DNA of 6,921 nt, taken from positions 1 to 6,921 of the forward strand of contig DKGO01000022.1 in assembly GCA_002453315.1 (NCBI GenBank), read 5' to 3'. Source of the DNA: Caryophanales bacterium UBA6768. Lineage in GTDB: Bacteria > Bacillota > Bacilli > Bacillales_D > Amphibacillaceae. A program made the translations under genes and the position numbers. Shown here in pieces: positions 1 through 6,424 of the stretch (the first letter of the stretch is position 1; each line of letters starts with the position of its first letter). Below the pieces are notes generated by a model. That model made no database searches. It had not been told where the DNA came from and was given only the letters and a program-made list of their open reading frames with translations.

Positions 1-12
1 TTCTGGACTTGA

Positions 13-294
13 CAGGATTTTCCGAAAACTGTAGCCGTGGGGGGACTTCTCACGGTAAGAGAATCAGGATTTTCCGGAAACTGTAGCCGTGAGGGGTCTT
101 CTCACGGTAAGAGAATCAGGATTTTCTGGAAACTGTAGCCGTGAGGGGGTTTCCCATGGTAAGAGAATCAGGATTTTCCGAAAACTGTAGCCGTGAGGGG
201 ACTTCTCACGGTAAGAGAATCAGGATTTTCCAGAAACTGTAGCCGTGAGGGGACTTCTCACGGCATGGGGACTCTTCACCGCATTAGAATCGGG
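13..294. repeat. 52-bp tandem repeat array, five copies plus a decayed half copy
   Basis: Five head-to-tail copies begin at 13, 65, 117, 169 and 221, with a period of exactly 52 bp and only a few substitutions between copies. Each unit begins CAGGATTTTCC. It carries a near-palindrome around TTTCCGGAAA (perfect in copy 2) and then a 7-bp inverted repeat, CCGTGAG / CTCACGG, around a 7-nt loop. The fifth copy breaks off after CTCACGG at 263. It is followed by a degenerate copy of only the hairpin-plus-tail half (about 264-294). The whole unit is conserved, with no variable spacers, so it is not a CRISPR array. Stop codons occur inside the unit, and 52 is not a multiple of three, so no long frame stays open and the array is very unlikely to be coding. 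The array starts 12 bases from the window edge, in sequence unlike the repeat, so its left end is probably real. Its function is unknown to me. Confidence 0.95.
191..211. other. Hairpin inside the 52-bp repeat (best-conserved example)
   Basis: CCGTGAG at 191-197 pairs with CTCACGG at 205-211 around the loop GGGACTT. The equivalent hairpins lie at 35-55, 87-107, 139-159 and 243-263. Copies 2, 4 and 5 have perfect stems. Copy 1 has one G.T pair when read on the plus strand. Copy 3 has a changed right arm (CCCATGG), giving one G.T pair and one A/C mismatch on the plus strand. There is no T-run after the stem on either strand, so it is not a standard intrinsic terminator. Confidence 0.85.
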
Positions 295-351
295 AATCAA
301 AATATTCATTCAAAATTCCTCAAATAATAAATGGCATATTATTACAAAATC

Positions 352-356
352 AGGAG
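352..356 (+). promoter_or_regulatory. Orphan AGGAG ribosome-binding-site-like motif in the leader
   Basis: AGGAG, followed by AACC, lies in the AT-rich leader of the hydroxylase operon. No ATG, GTG or TTG occurs at a usable distance after it, and all three frames meet a stop before the GTG at 392 (in-frame TAG at 386-388). It may be a relic of an older start or of a tiny leader frame, or it may be chance. The rest of 295-391 shows no convincing sigma-A promoter, no purine riboswitch-like fold and no sequence I can match to a PucR box. Confidence 0.35.
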
Positions 357-391
357 AACCTAAATTCAACTATATAACTAAGAACTAGGAT

Positions 392-2743
392 GTGTTAAAA
401 ATTAATACACAGCAATTACAATTTGTAGGCAAGGATATGGATAGGGTTGACATTAAGGATAAGGCTTTTGGTAGAGCAAAGTTCATTAATGACAAGTGTG
501 CAACAGGAATTTTACATGCAGCATTATTTACCAGTACTGAAGCACATGCAAATATTCAATCGATAGATATTAAACAAGCCTTGGAGGCCCCAGGTGTCCA
601 TGCAGTTGTCACCGGAAATGATTTTCCATATCCAGTTGGTCCGATGTTAGCTGACCGTCCACCATTAGCATATAAAAAGGTAAGATATTACGGGGAACCT
701 GTAGCAATTGTCATTGCCGATGAACTTCATCAAGCAAAATATGCGACAACATTAATTAACATAACATATGAAAAATTGCCAATCATAAATGCCCCATTAG
801 AAGCTATTAAAAAGGATTCCCCCCTTATTCATGAACATTTAGGTAAATATACGGCAATGGTTGAAGATGTTCATGCAATACCCAATACAAATATCGCTAA
901 TTTAACGAAAATTAGAAAAGGGACAATGGAACAAGGATGGGCTAATAGTGATGTCATAATAGAGGAGGATTTTTCCTTTTCCCAAGCGGATCATGCCGCA
1001 TTAGAAACAAGAATTGTTAAGGTAGAAATTTCTTCATCTGGTCAAGTTAATGTCTATTCCTCTACCCAAGGGCCTTTTTATGTTCGCAAAATGTTAAGTG
1101 ATTTTTTCAATATTGATGCTGGAAAAATTACAGTCCACACTCCTTTTGTTGGAGGGGCTTTTGGTGGTAAGGGGAGTGTTCAATTAGAATTTATCGTCTA
1201 TTTAGCATCCCGGGCTGTTGGTGGAAAAATGGTAAAACTAGTTAATAGCCGTGAGGAAGATTTAATTACTTCCCCAGTACATATTGGATTACAAGCAAAA
1301 GTAACATTGGGGGCCGACAAAGATGGAAAACTCCAAGCAGCAGCCTACGAGTTTTATTTTGATAGTGGGGCATATTCTGACATGGGAGCCGGTATGAGTA
1401 AGGCAGGTGCTGTTGATTGTACAGGTCCATATCAAATTGACAATGTTCATTGTAACTCTCGTTGTGTTTATACAAATCATCCTTATGCAACATCTTTCAG
1501 AGGTTTCGGTCATCCAGAGTTAACCTTTGTGATGGAACGGGCAATGGATATATTAGCTGAAAAACTACAAATTTGTCCAATAAAATTACGTTTAATGAAT
1601 GCAATCAAACCGGGGGATACAAATGCAACACAAACGCATTTAAATGCAAGTAATCTTGGGGATGTTTCCGCATGTTTACGTAAAGCAAAAGAATTGATTG
1701 AATGGGATGAAGGAAATCGAATTGAATTAAAAAATGGCAAAGTAAGGTCAAAAGGAATTAGCTCCTTTTGGAAAACATCAAGCACCCCTTCTAATGCAAC
1801 AGCAGGCGCGATTATCATTTTTAATACCGATGGCAGTGTTAACTTAAGTTGTGCAGCGGTAGAAATTGGTCAAGGAACAAAAACGGTATTGGCACAAATT
1901 TTGGCCGAGAAACTAAAAATTAAAATGAGCAAGATTCATGTCAATATTGATGTGAGTACCCATGTTGACCCACATCAGTGGAAGACGGTTGCAAGTAGTA
2001 CAACATATTTAGCTGGCCGTGCCGTCATGGCTGCTGCCGAGGATGCCATTTACCAATTAAAGCAAATTGGTTCAGTGGCGTTAAAATGTTTGCCGGCCGA
2101 TGTTGAGGTAGGAAATGGACATGTTTATGTCAAAGATAGTCCTGAATACAATGTGAAAATTAAAAATATAGCTATTGGTTATAAATATCCTAATGGTAAC
2201 TCGGTGGGGGGCTTAATTGTTGGCAGTGGTTCCCACATAGTACGTCATTTAACACCACTTGATCCTGAGACAGGATTTGGTAAACCAGGTCCCCAGTGGG
2301 GAGTTGGTGCTCAAGCAGTAGAAGTGGAGTATCACCCCGAAAACATGACGTATAAAATCATTAAAGCAGTTACTGTCCTTGATGCAGGTAAAATAATTAA
2401 TCCTAAAGCTGCATTGGGACAAATGCGCGGTGGTATGTATATGGGCTTAAGCTGGGCTAGTAGGGAAACTTTTCATTATGATGAAACTGGTAAAGTGTTA
2501 AATGATCAACTTCGGACTTACGATACGATCAGATCCAGTGAAGTGCCTGAATATGTCGTTGATTTTGTGGAAACTCCACTTCTAGATGGTCCTTATGGAG
2601 CCCGTGGAATGGGGGAGTATGGCGTGATAGGGATGGCTGGAGCGTTAGCTAATAGCCTATCAAATGCTTGTCAAACTCAATTGAAACACTTGCCTCTTAC
2701 ACCAGAAAAAATTTGGGAGTCGACAAAAGGAGACTTAACATGA
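392..2743 (+). CDS. Xanthine dehydrogenase family molybdopterin-binding (large) subunit
   Basis: Catalytic subunit of a cytoplasmic molybdenum hydroxylase, the counterpart of B. subtilis PucD. It is 783 residues long, normal for the family. An N-terminal 'hammerhead' domain (about 12-135, starting VGK...R.D) is followed by the Mo-cofactor domains. Visible cofactor elements are STQG with Gln226 (bovine Gln767), GGAFGGK at 254-260 (bovine Phe798-Gly799), FRGFG at 369-373 with Arg370 (bovine Arg912), a GQG loop at 493-495, and GMGEYG near the C-terminus with Glu742, the expected base (bovine Glu1261). The positions of bovine Glu802 and Arg880 are Gly261 and about Ala338, so purine binding cannot be assumed. 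The substrate could be a purine or another N-heterocycle or aldehyde. The start is uncertain. GTG 392 follows an in-frame TAG and has only AGG close by, but the next ATG (437) would remove part of the conserved VGK segment. The stop overlaps the next gene by ATGA. Confidence 0.93.
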   Translation: MLKINTQQLQFVGKDMDRVDIKDKAFGRAKFINDKCATGILHAALFTSTEAHANIQSIDIKQALEAPGVHAVVTGNDFPYPVGPMLADRPPLAYKKVRYYGEPVAIVIADELHQAKYATTLINITYEKLPIINAPLEAIKKDSPLIHEHLGKYTAMVEDVHAIPNTNIANLTKIRKGTMEQGWANSDVIIEEDFSFSQADHAALETRIVKVEISSSGQVNVYSSTQGPFYVRKMLSDFFNIDAGKITVHTPFVGGAFGGKGSVQLEFIVYLASRAVGGKMVKLVNSREEDLITSPVHIGLQAKVTLGADKDGKLQAAAYEFYFDSGAYSDMGAGMSKAGAVDCTGPYQIDNVHCNSRCVYTNHPYATSFRGFGHPELTFVMERAMDILAEKLQICPIKLRLMNAIKPGDTNATQTHLNASNLGDVSACLRKAKELIEWDEGNRIELKNGKVRSKGISSFWKTSSTPSNATAGAIIIFNTDGSVNLSCAAVEIGQGTKTVLAQILAEKLKIKMSKIHVNIDVSTHVDPHQWKTVASSTTYLAGRAVMAAAEDAIYQLKQIGSVALKCLPADVEVGNGHVYVKDSPEYNVKIKNIAIGYKYPNGNSVGGLIVGSGSHIVRHLTPLDPETGFGKPGPQWGVGAQAVEVEYHPENMTYKIIKAVTVLDAGKIINPKAALGQMRGGMYMGLSWASRETFHYDETGKVLNDQLRTYDTIRSSEVPEYVVDFVETPLLDGPYGARGMGEYGVIGMAGALANSLSNACQTQLKHLPLTPEKIWESTKGDLT

Positions 2744-3573
2744 TTTCATTTGATTTTGAATTTTATCAGCCAACGACTCTTGATGATGCAATTTCACTTT
2801 TTCAGCAATTTAAAAGTGATGGAAAAAACGTAATGTATTACGGTGGTGGAACGGAGTTCATTAGTCGAGCTAGACGCAACGAAATATATGCTGATGTTGT
2901 AATAGATTTGAAAAAAATACCCGAATGTTACACATTTGAAATGGAAGATGATGACCTAGTTATTGGGTCTACTGTGACATTGTCGAAAATTGCCGATGAA
3001 AATATCTTTCCACTTCTTGCCGACGTATGCAGGCATATTGCTACAAGAACGGCAAGAAATAAAATTACGATTGGCGGTAATATAGCAAGTAACTTACCAT
3101 ATAAGGAAGCACTATTAGCTTTATTAGTCGCAGATAGTGAATTACTAATTTCAAGTCCAAAAGGAGAGTATCGTAAAAATATAAATGAAATTTTTGAGGG
3201 GGGGTTTAAGTTAAAACGGGATGAGTTCATCATACAAATAATGACGAAAAAGGAAATGTTACATCACCCATATTATCATTTCCGTAGAACACCACAGTCT
3301 AGTATCAATTATCCTGTCTTATCAATGGCATGTTTATCAAACGAAGGGAAAATGAATGTAGCTTTTAGTGGGTTATGTTCATATCCTTTTCGCTCTTTAA
3401 AAATAGAGAAGGTGTTGAATGAATCCATCCCTTTTAGTGAAAAATTTAATAAAATCACTCATCTAATCCCGGCAAATATAGCAGATAATTTTACCGCATC
3501 ACGTGAGTATCGTTTATTTGTTTTTGAACAAGCATTGAAAGAACTAATGGAAGAAAAAGGGATGGTGTCATAA
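2740..3573 (+). CDS. FAD-binding (medium) subunit of the molybdenum hydroxylase
   Basis: 277-residue flavin subunit, the counterpart of B. subtilis PucC, which takes electrons from the 2Fe-2S subunit and passes them to NAD+ or another acceptor. The start is ATG 2740. It overlaps the stop of the large subunit as ATGA and sits 6 nt after AAAAGGAGA (2725-2733), so the longer open frame from 2668 is not used. FAD-domain signatures are YYGGGTEF at 33-40 and ITIGGNIASNLP at 109-120, the two loops that hold the FAD diphosphate. The second loop reads PYKE where most relatives have an Asp. A C-terminal CO-dehydrogenase flavoprotein-type domain ends in FTASREYR (251-258). No extra cysteine-rich insert is present, so there is no sign of the additional 4Fe-4S cluster known from 4-hydroxybenzoyl-CoA reductase. 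The overlap implies translational coupling and stoichiometric synthesis with the large subunit. Confidence 0.93.
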   Translation: MISFDFEFYQPTTLDDAISLFQQFKSDGKNVMYYGGGTEFISRARRNEIYADVVIDLKKIPECYTFEMEDDDLVIGSTVTLSKIADENIFPLLADVCRHIATRTARNKITIGGNIASNLPYKEALLALLVADSELLISSPKGEYRKNINEIFEGGFKLKRDEFIIQIMTKKEMLHHPYYHFRRTPQSSINYPVLSMACLSNEGKMNVAFSGLCSYPFRSLKIEKVLNESIPFSEKFNKITHLIPANIADNFTASREYRLFVFEQALKELMEEKGMVS

Positions 3574-4032
3574 ATGACGAAACAACTAATTACGTTAACA
3601 GTAAATGGAATGGAAAAAGAAGTTTTTGTCAGAAATGCAGACACACTTTTATTTGTGTTAAGAGAAAAACTAAAATTGACAGGGGCTAAAAATGGGTGTG
3701 GCAATGGTGACTGTGGTTCATGTACCATTTTAGTAAATGGTGTTCCTATTAATGCTTGTCATTTGCTAGCGGTTGAAGCGGCAGGAGAACATATGACGAC
3801 AATAGAAGGGCTAGTAGATTCAACTGTACAAAATACTTTTGTCAATCATTGGGCAATTCAATGTGGTTATTGTTCACCGGGGTATATTTTAAACGCTTAT
3901 GCATTGTCAGAAACGTTTCCCGATGCAGATGATAATCTTATTGATGAATGGTTAGATTCTAACATTTGTCGATGTACTGGTTATCAAGAAATAAAGGAAT
4001 CTGTTAAAGCAGTTTTGGCAATGAAAAAATAA
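3574..4032 (+). CDS. 2Fe-2S (small) subunit of the molybdenum hydroxylase
   Basis: 152-residue electron-transfer subunit, the counterpart of B. subtilis PucE, carrying two 2Fe-2S clusters between the Mo centre and FAD. The N-terminal plant-ferredoxin-like domain binds one cluster through Cys42, Cys47, Cys50 and Cys62 (GCGNGDCGSC...C). The C-terminal helical domain binds the other through Cys97, Cys100, Cys132 and Cys134 (QCGYCSPG and NICRCTGY). All eight ligands are present and the length is usual for separate small subunits. No signal or twin-arginine peptide is seen, so the enzyme is cytoplasmic. The ATG follows the TAA of the FAD gene with no base between. AAAAAGGG at 3554-3561 is somewhat far upstream, and GGTG at 3564-3567 is better placed, so coupled re-initiation is likely. 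Confidence 0.96.
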   Translation: MTKQLITLTVNGMEKEVFVRNADTLLFVLREKLKLTGAKNGCGNGDCGSCTILVNGVPINACHLLAVEAAGEHMTTIEGLVDSTVQNTFVNHWAIQCGYCSPGYILNAYALSETFPDADDNLIDEWLDSNICRCTGYQEIKESVKAVLAMKK

Positions 4033-4071
4033 ATGTATTAATTTTTTTAAATGAAAGGATCTACTTTACCA

Positions 4072-5148
4072 ATGGATAATAATTATGATGTTTTAGCTTA
4101 TGTTTCTAGTCATAAGGGTGTACCGTCAGTCCTGGCAACCATCATCAATGTGGAAGGATCCGCTTATCGAAAAGAAGGGGCTATGATGTTAATAAAGAAT
4201 AGTGGGGAGTCCATCGGTGTCTTAAGTGTTGGCTGTTTAGAGGTGGAATTGGCCGAACACGCAAAGTTGATGTTAAAGGCAAACGATAAAGCAAAAATAA
4301 TTAAATTTGATTTAAGTTCCGAGGATGACCTTGGTTGGGGACGGGGGGCAGGATGTAACGGAAAAATTATGATTCTTTTAGAAAAAATTGATGATACACT
4401 CCGTTCCCAATTTAAAATGGTTGAAAAACTTCTTAATGAAGGATTAAAGGTAATGGCAGTAAAAAATATTTGCTTTAAAACACACTCTGTAGCAACGATG
4501 TATAAAGTAGAAAATGGAGAAAGTTTTGGAGATCCATTTAAGGGCAATACAAATTGGTTACAGTGTATACCTAACAAAAATTCATTAGTAAAGGGCTTAT
4601 ATTTTCATCATTTTCAGCCGAAAAATCGATTGTTTATTTTTGGGGCAGGCACTGATGCTAGACCGGTTGCTACCCTAGCTACTAAGTTATATTATAATGT
4701 ATTTGTTTGGGACTGGAGACCTAAAAACCTAAAAAGTAAATACTTTCCTAATGTGGAAATGCTACAACCTTCGTTTCCTTGGAAAAATGTTGACATGACA
4801 AAAAATGATTTTATTATCATCATGACACATGACTTTCAAAAGGATCAACAGCTTCTTCATCATTTTATGACATTCAAGCAAATTAAGTATCTCGGAATAT
4901 TGGGCCCACGGAAACGGACAAAACGATTATTAAATGGAAAAAATATTCCATCAGCAGTCAATTCCCCCATTGGCTTGCCAATAGGAGCGGATGGACCAAG
5001 GGAAATTGCCATAAGTATTTTGGCTGAACTAATTAAGCGCCGCCAGGAAAAAAATAGCGAAAGACCCGATTGGATTACCGATAGGAATTTTCTATCTGCA
5101 ATGAAAAATGCAAAAAGTTATTCAGTAAAAGGGGCTTACTACCAGTAG
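4072..5148 (+). CDS. XdhC/CoxI-family molybdenum cofactor maturation factor
   Basis: 358-residue XdhC-type protein, the counterpart of B. subtilis PucA. Family members bind molybdenum cofactor, help it receive its terminal sulfur and deliver it to the apo-hydroxylase; they are not part of the mature enzyme. The N-terminal XdhC domain shows EGSAYRKEGAMML (28-40), SVGCLE (52-57) and GAGCNGK (92-98). The C-terminal Rossmann-like domain shows FIFGAGTDARP (188-198), VWDWRP (212-217), MTHDFQKD (251-258), LGILGPRKR (274-282) and the end signature GLPIGADGPREIA (301-313). I chose ATG 4072 because MDNNYDVLAYV matches how the family usually begins, and AAAGGA (4054-4059) lies before it, though 12 nt away. 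An in-frame ATG at 4051 would add seven residues but has no ribosome binding site. The gap to the 2Fe-2S gene is 39 nt. Confidence 0.92.
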   Translation: MDNNYDVLAYVSSHKGVPSVLATIINVEGSAYRKEGAMMLIKNSGESIGVLSVGCLEVELAEHAKLMLKANDKAKIIKFDLSSEDDLGWGRGAGCNGKIMILLEKIDDTLRSQFKMVEKLLNEGLKVMAVKNICFKTHSVATMYKVENGESFGDPFKGNTNWLQCIPNKNSLVKGLYFHHFQPKNRLFIFGAGTDARPVATLATKLYYNVFVWDWRPKNLKSKYFPNVEMLQPSFPWKNVDMTKNDFIIIMTHDFQKDQQLLHHFMTFKQIKYLGILGPRKRTKRLLNGKNIPSAVNSPIGLPIGADGPREIAISILAELIKRRQEKNSERPDWITDRNFLSAMKNAKSYSVKGAYYQ

Positions 5149-5226
5149 TCTTGAAAAACTAATCAATGGGAAACTATGGGTCATATGGTCAACATCTACT
5201 AGAAAAAAGTAAGAAAGTGATATTAA

Positions 5227-5838
5227 GTGATTAAAAAGATAATCGGGATTTATTTAGCTGCCGGACAAGCGACAAGATTTGGACGAAATAAATTAACCAT
5301 GCCGTTTGGTAAAGGGAGTTTAGGTGCCTTTGCTTTAACCCATGCTATCGAATCAAAATTAGATAAAATTATTGTTGTTGTGGGGGCAAACACTCCATTA
5401 CACTGGTTACATTCTGGCATTTTAAAAGATGAAAAAGTGCAGGTAACCCGATGTAAAGAATCCAATCAAGGTCAAAGTTTTTCAATTAAATGTGGGCTGA
5501 ACTTAGCCGAAAAAATGGGTGCAGATGCACTACTTATGATGTTAGCAGACCAACCATTTGTTTCTAAAAAGTTAATTAATCAATTAATAAACAACTTTTA
5601 TGAAGTCCCGTCATTAACATATGTTAGTGCTGCAAAATACGGGGCAATTTGTCCTCCCGTATTAATTAGTCGAATGATGTTCCCGCAAATCTCCCATATT
5701 AACGGGGATAAAGGGGCTAAGTGGATTTTAGAGAAAGAAAGGAATCATGGGAAATTAATCGAAGTAAATGACCCCTATTATTTGTTCGATATTGACACAA
5801 AAGAGGATTATGATAAAGCATTGTCATTATTAAAGTGA
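5227..5838 (+). CDS. MobA/MocA-like molybdenum cofactor nucleotidyltransferase
   Basis: 203-residue NTP transferase, the counterpart of B. subtilis PucB and related to E. coli MocA and MobA. It should join CTP or GTP to molybdopterin to form the dinucleotide cofactor used by this hydroxylase; by family analogy CTP is more likely, but the sequence does not settle it. Signatures are LAAGQATRFGRNKL (10-23, the nucleotide-binding loop with its Arg and Lys), NQGQS (80-84), LADQP (106-110, metal-binding Asp), GDKGAK (160-165) and FDIDTKEDY (187-195). The start is GTG 5227 after a weak GAAAGTGAT site, and a 78-nt gap separates it from the XdhC gene. No terminator is seen in that gap, so it probably belongs to the same operon. 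Its TGA directly abuts the stop of the leftward gene on the other strand. Confidence 0.92.
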   Translation: MIKKIIGIYLAAGQATRFGRNKLTMPFGKGSLGAFALTHAIESKLDKIIVVVGANTPLHWLHSGILKDEKVQVTRCKESNQGQSFSIKCGLNLAEKMGADALLMMLADQPFVSKKLINQLINNFYEVPSLTYVSAAKYGAICPPVLISRMMFPQISHINGDKGAKWILEKERNHGKLIEVNDPYYLFDIDTKEDYDKALSLLK

Positions 5839-6228
5839 TCAATTTGCTTGTAGCGATTGTTGAATAAGTTGTAATGTATTAGATGCTGAACTAATTTGGT
5901 GACTGAGCTGGGATAGCTGTTGTTTTGTACCTTTAGATAGTCCCGATGTCATTTCTGGTGCTGCGGTTTGTAATTGCTGTACAAGTTGTACTGCATGTGA
6001 TAAACGTTGCTCAGCAATGGGTAAAAAGTTTCCATTCGGATTTGCTAATTTTGCTTGATGCACTGCTTGGCTAGCTTGACCTAAAGATTGTTTTATTTCA
6101 TTAAAAATTTTAATTAATTGTTGTGTTTGTTTTGCTTCGGTTTCTTGTAAAATATTTTGTTTAGGTTTAAGTTGTTGATTCATAATTTGTTGTTCCAAGT
6201 AACGTTGTTCGACTGTTTGTTTTTGCAC
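5839..6228 (-). CDS. Glutamine-rich helical protein of unknown function
   Basis: I do not recognise this 129-residue protein. Glutamine makes up roughly a fifth of it (29 residues). It has no cysteine or tryptophan, no signal peptide and no membrane segment. The N-terminal half (to about residue 65) and the C-terminal third look like long amphipathic helices with coiled-coil-like spacing of Leu/Ile/Val. They are split by a Pro/Gly/Asn-rich break (NPNGN, about 69-73), and a second, shorter break (TAAPEMTSGLSKG) lies near 93-105. The chosen GTG start has AAAAGGA 8 nt upstream. A TTG at 6249 after AAGGAAGGA would add seven residues (MYKRNDF) and is nearly as plausible. It is divergent from the cotO-like gene and convergent with the nucleotidyltransferase gene. 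That placement and composition make a spore-coat-related role possible, but this is inference only. Confidence 0.72.
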   Translation of the reverse strand: MQKQTVEQRYLEQQIMNQQLKPKQNILQETEAKQTQQLIKIFNEIKQSLGQASQAVHQAKLANPNGNFLPIAEQRLSHAVQLVQQLQTAAPEMTSGLSKGTKQQLSQLSHQISSASNTLQLIQQSLQAN

Positions 6229-6236
6229 AAAATCAT

Positions 6237-6243
6237 TCCTTTT
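6237..6243 (-). promoter_or_regulatory. Ribosome binding site for the glutamine-rich protein
   Basis: On the minus strand this reads AAAAGGA, 8 nt before the GTG at 6228, an ideal spacing for Bacillus. A second purine-rich site, AAGGAAGGA, lies farther upstream and would serve the alternative TTG start at 6249 with a 10-nt spacing. Confidence 0.6.
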
Positions 6244-6363
6244 ATACAAATATTAATTTTCCTTCCTTAATTCATACTTAGTTTGATTGTATTCATCAAA
6301 TTTATACATTAATCCTATATGAATTTTGATCAGCGATTAACAATTCAAAAGCGGTATTACAAT

Positions 6364-6392
6364 CACATCCTTCCCTTTAATTACATACTATA
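6364..6392 (+). promoter_or_regulatory. Putative sigma-K promoter of the cotO-like gene
   Basis: CATACTATA at 6384-6392 matches the sigma-K -10 consensus CATANNNTA in all fixed positions. CACA at 6364-6367 supplies the AC-type -35 element, with a 16-nt spacer. Transcription would start near 6399-6400, just ahead of the strong ribosome binding site and about 25 nt before the ATG at 6425. Sigma-K directs late mother-cell genes, including most coat genes, which fits the product. Sigma-E uses a similar -10, but I see no matching -35. Confidence 0.65.
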
Positions 6393-6407
6393 TTGATAAT
6401 GGAATGT

Positions 6408-6415
6408 GGGAGGGG
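6408..6415 (+). promoter_or_regulatory. Strong ribosome binding site that fixes the cotO-like start
   Basis: GGGAGGGG lies 9 nt before ATG 6425 and 6 nt before an in-frame GTG at 6422. It falls inside the longer open frame that begins at ATG 6404, which itself has no upstream site, so translation should begin at 6425 (or 6422). Confidence 0.7.
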
Positions 6416-6424
6416 ATAATCGTG

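Noticed and set aside
13..263. CRISPR array
   Set aside because: The entire 52-bp period is conserved; there are no unique spacers between short repeats and no cas genes nearby.
295..391. Purine riboswitch or PucR operator ahead of the operon
   Set aside because: The leader is too short and lacks the conserved purine-riboswitch loops, and I could find no TTGGTTAA-like core on either strand.
1266..1818. Minus-strand open frames inside the large-subunit gene, and similar ones at 2928-3233, 3459-3728, 4164-4577 and 5250-5465
   Set aside because: They are antisense shadows of well-supported genes, with no recognisable domains.
2668..2739. Longer N-terminus for the FAD subunit
   Set aside because: It lies wholly inside the large-subunit gene; ATG 2740 has an excellent AAAAGGAGA site and the family-like start of the protein.
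4042..4048. T-run between the 2Fe-2S and XdhC genes as a terminator
   Set aside because: There is no inverted repeat ahead of the seven T's, so nothing supports intrinsic termination here.
6315..6330. Sigma-K promoter for the leftward Gln-rich gene (CATATAGGA on the minus strand)
   Set aside because: One fixed -10 position is wrong and no AC element is found 16-17 nt upstream.
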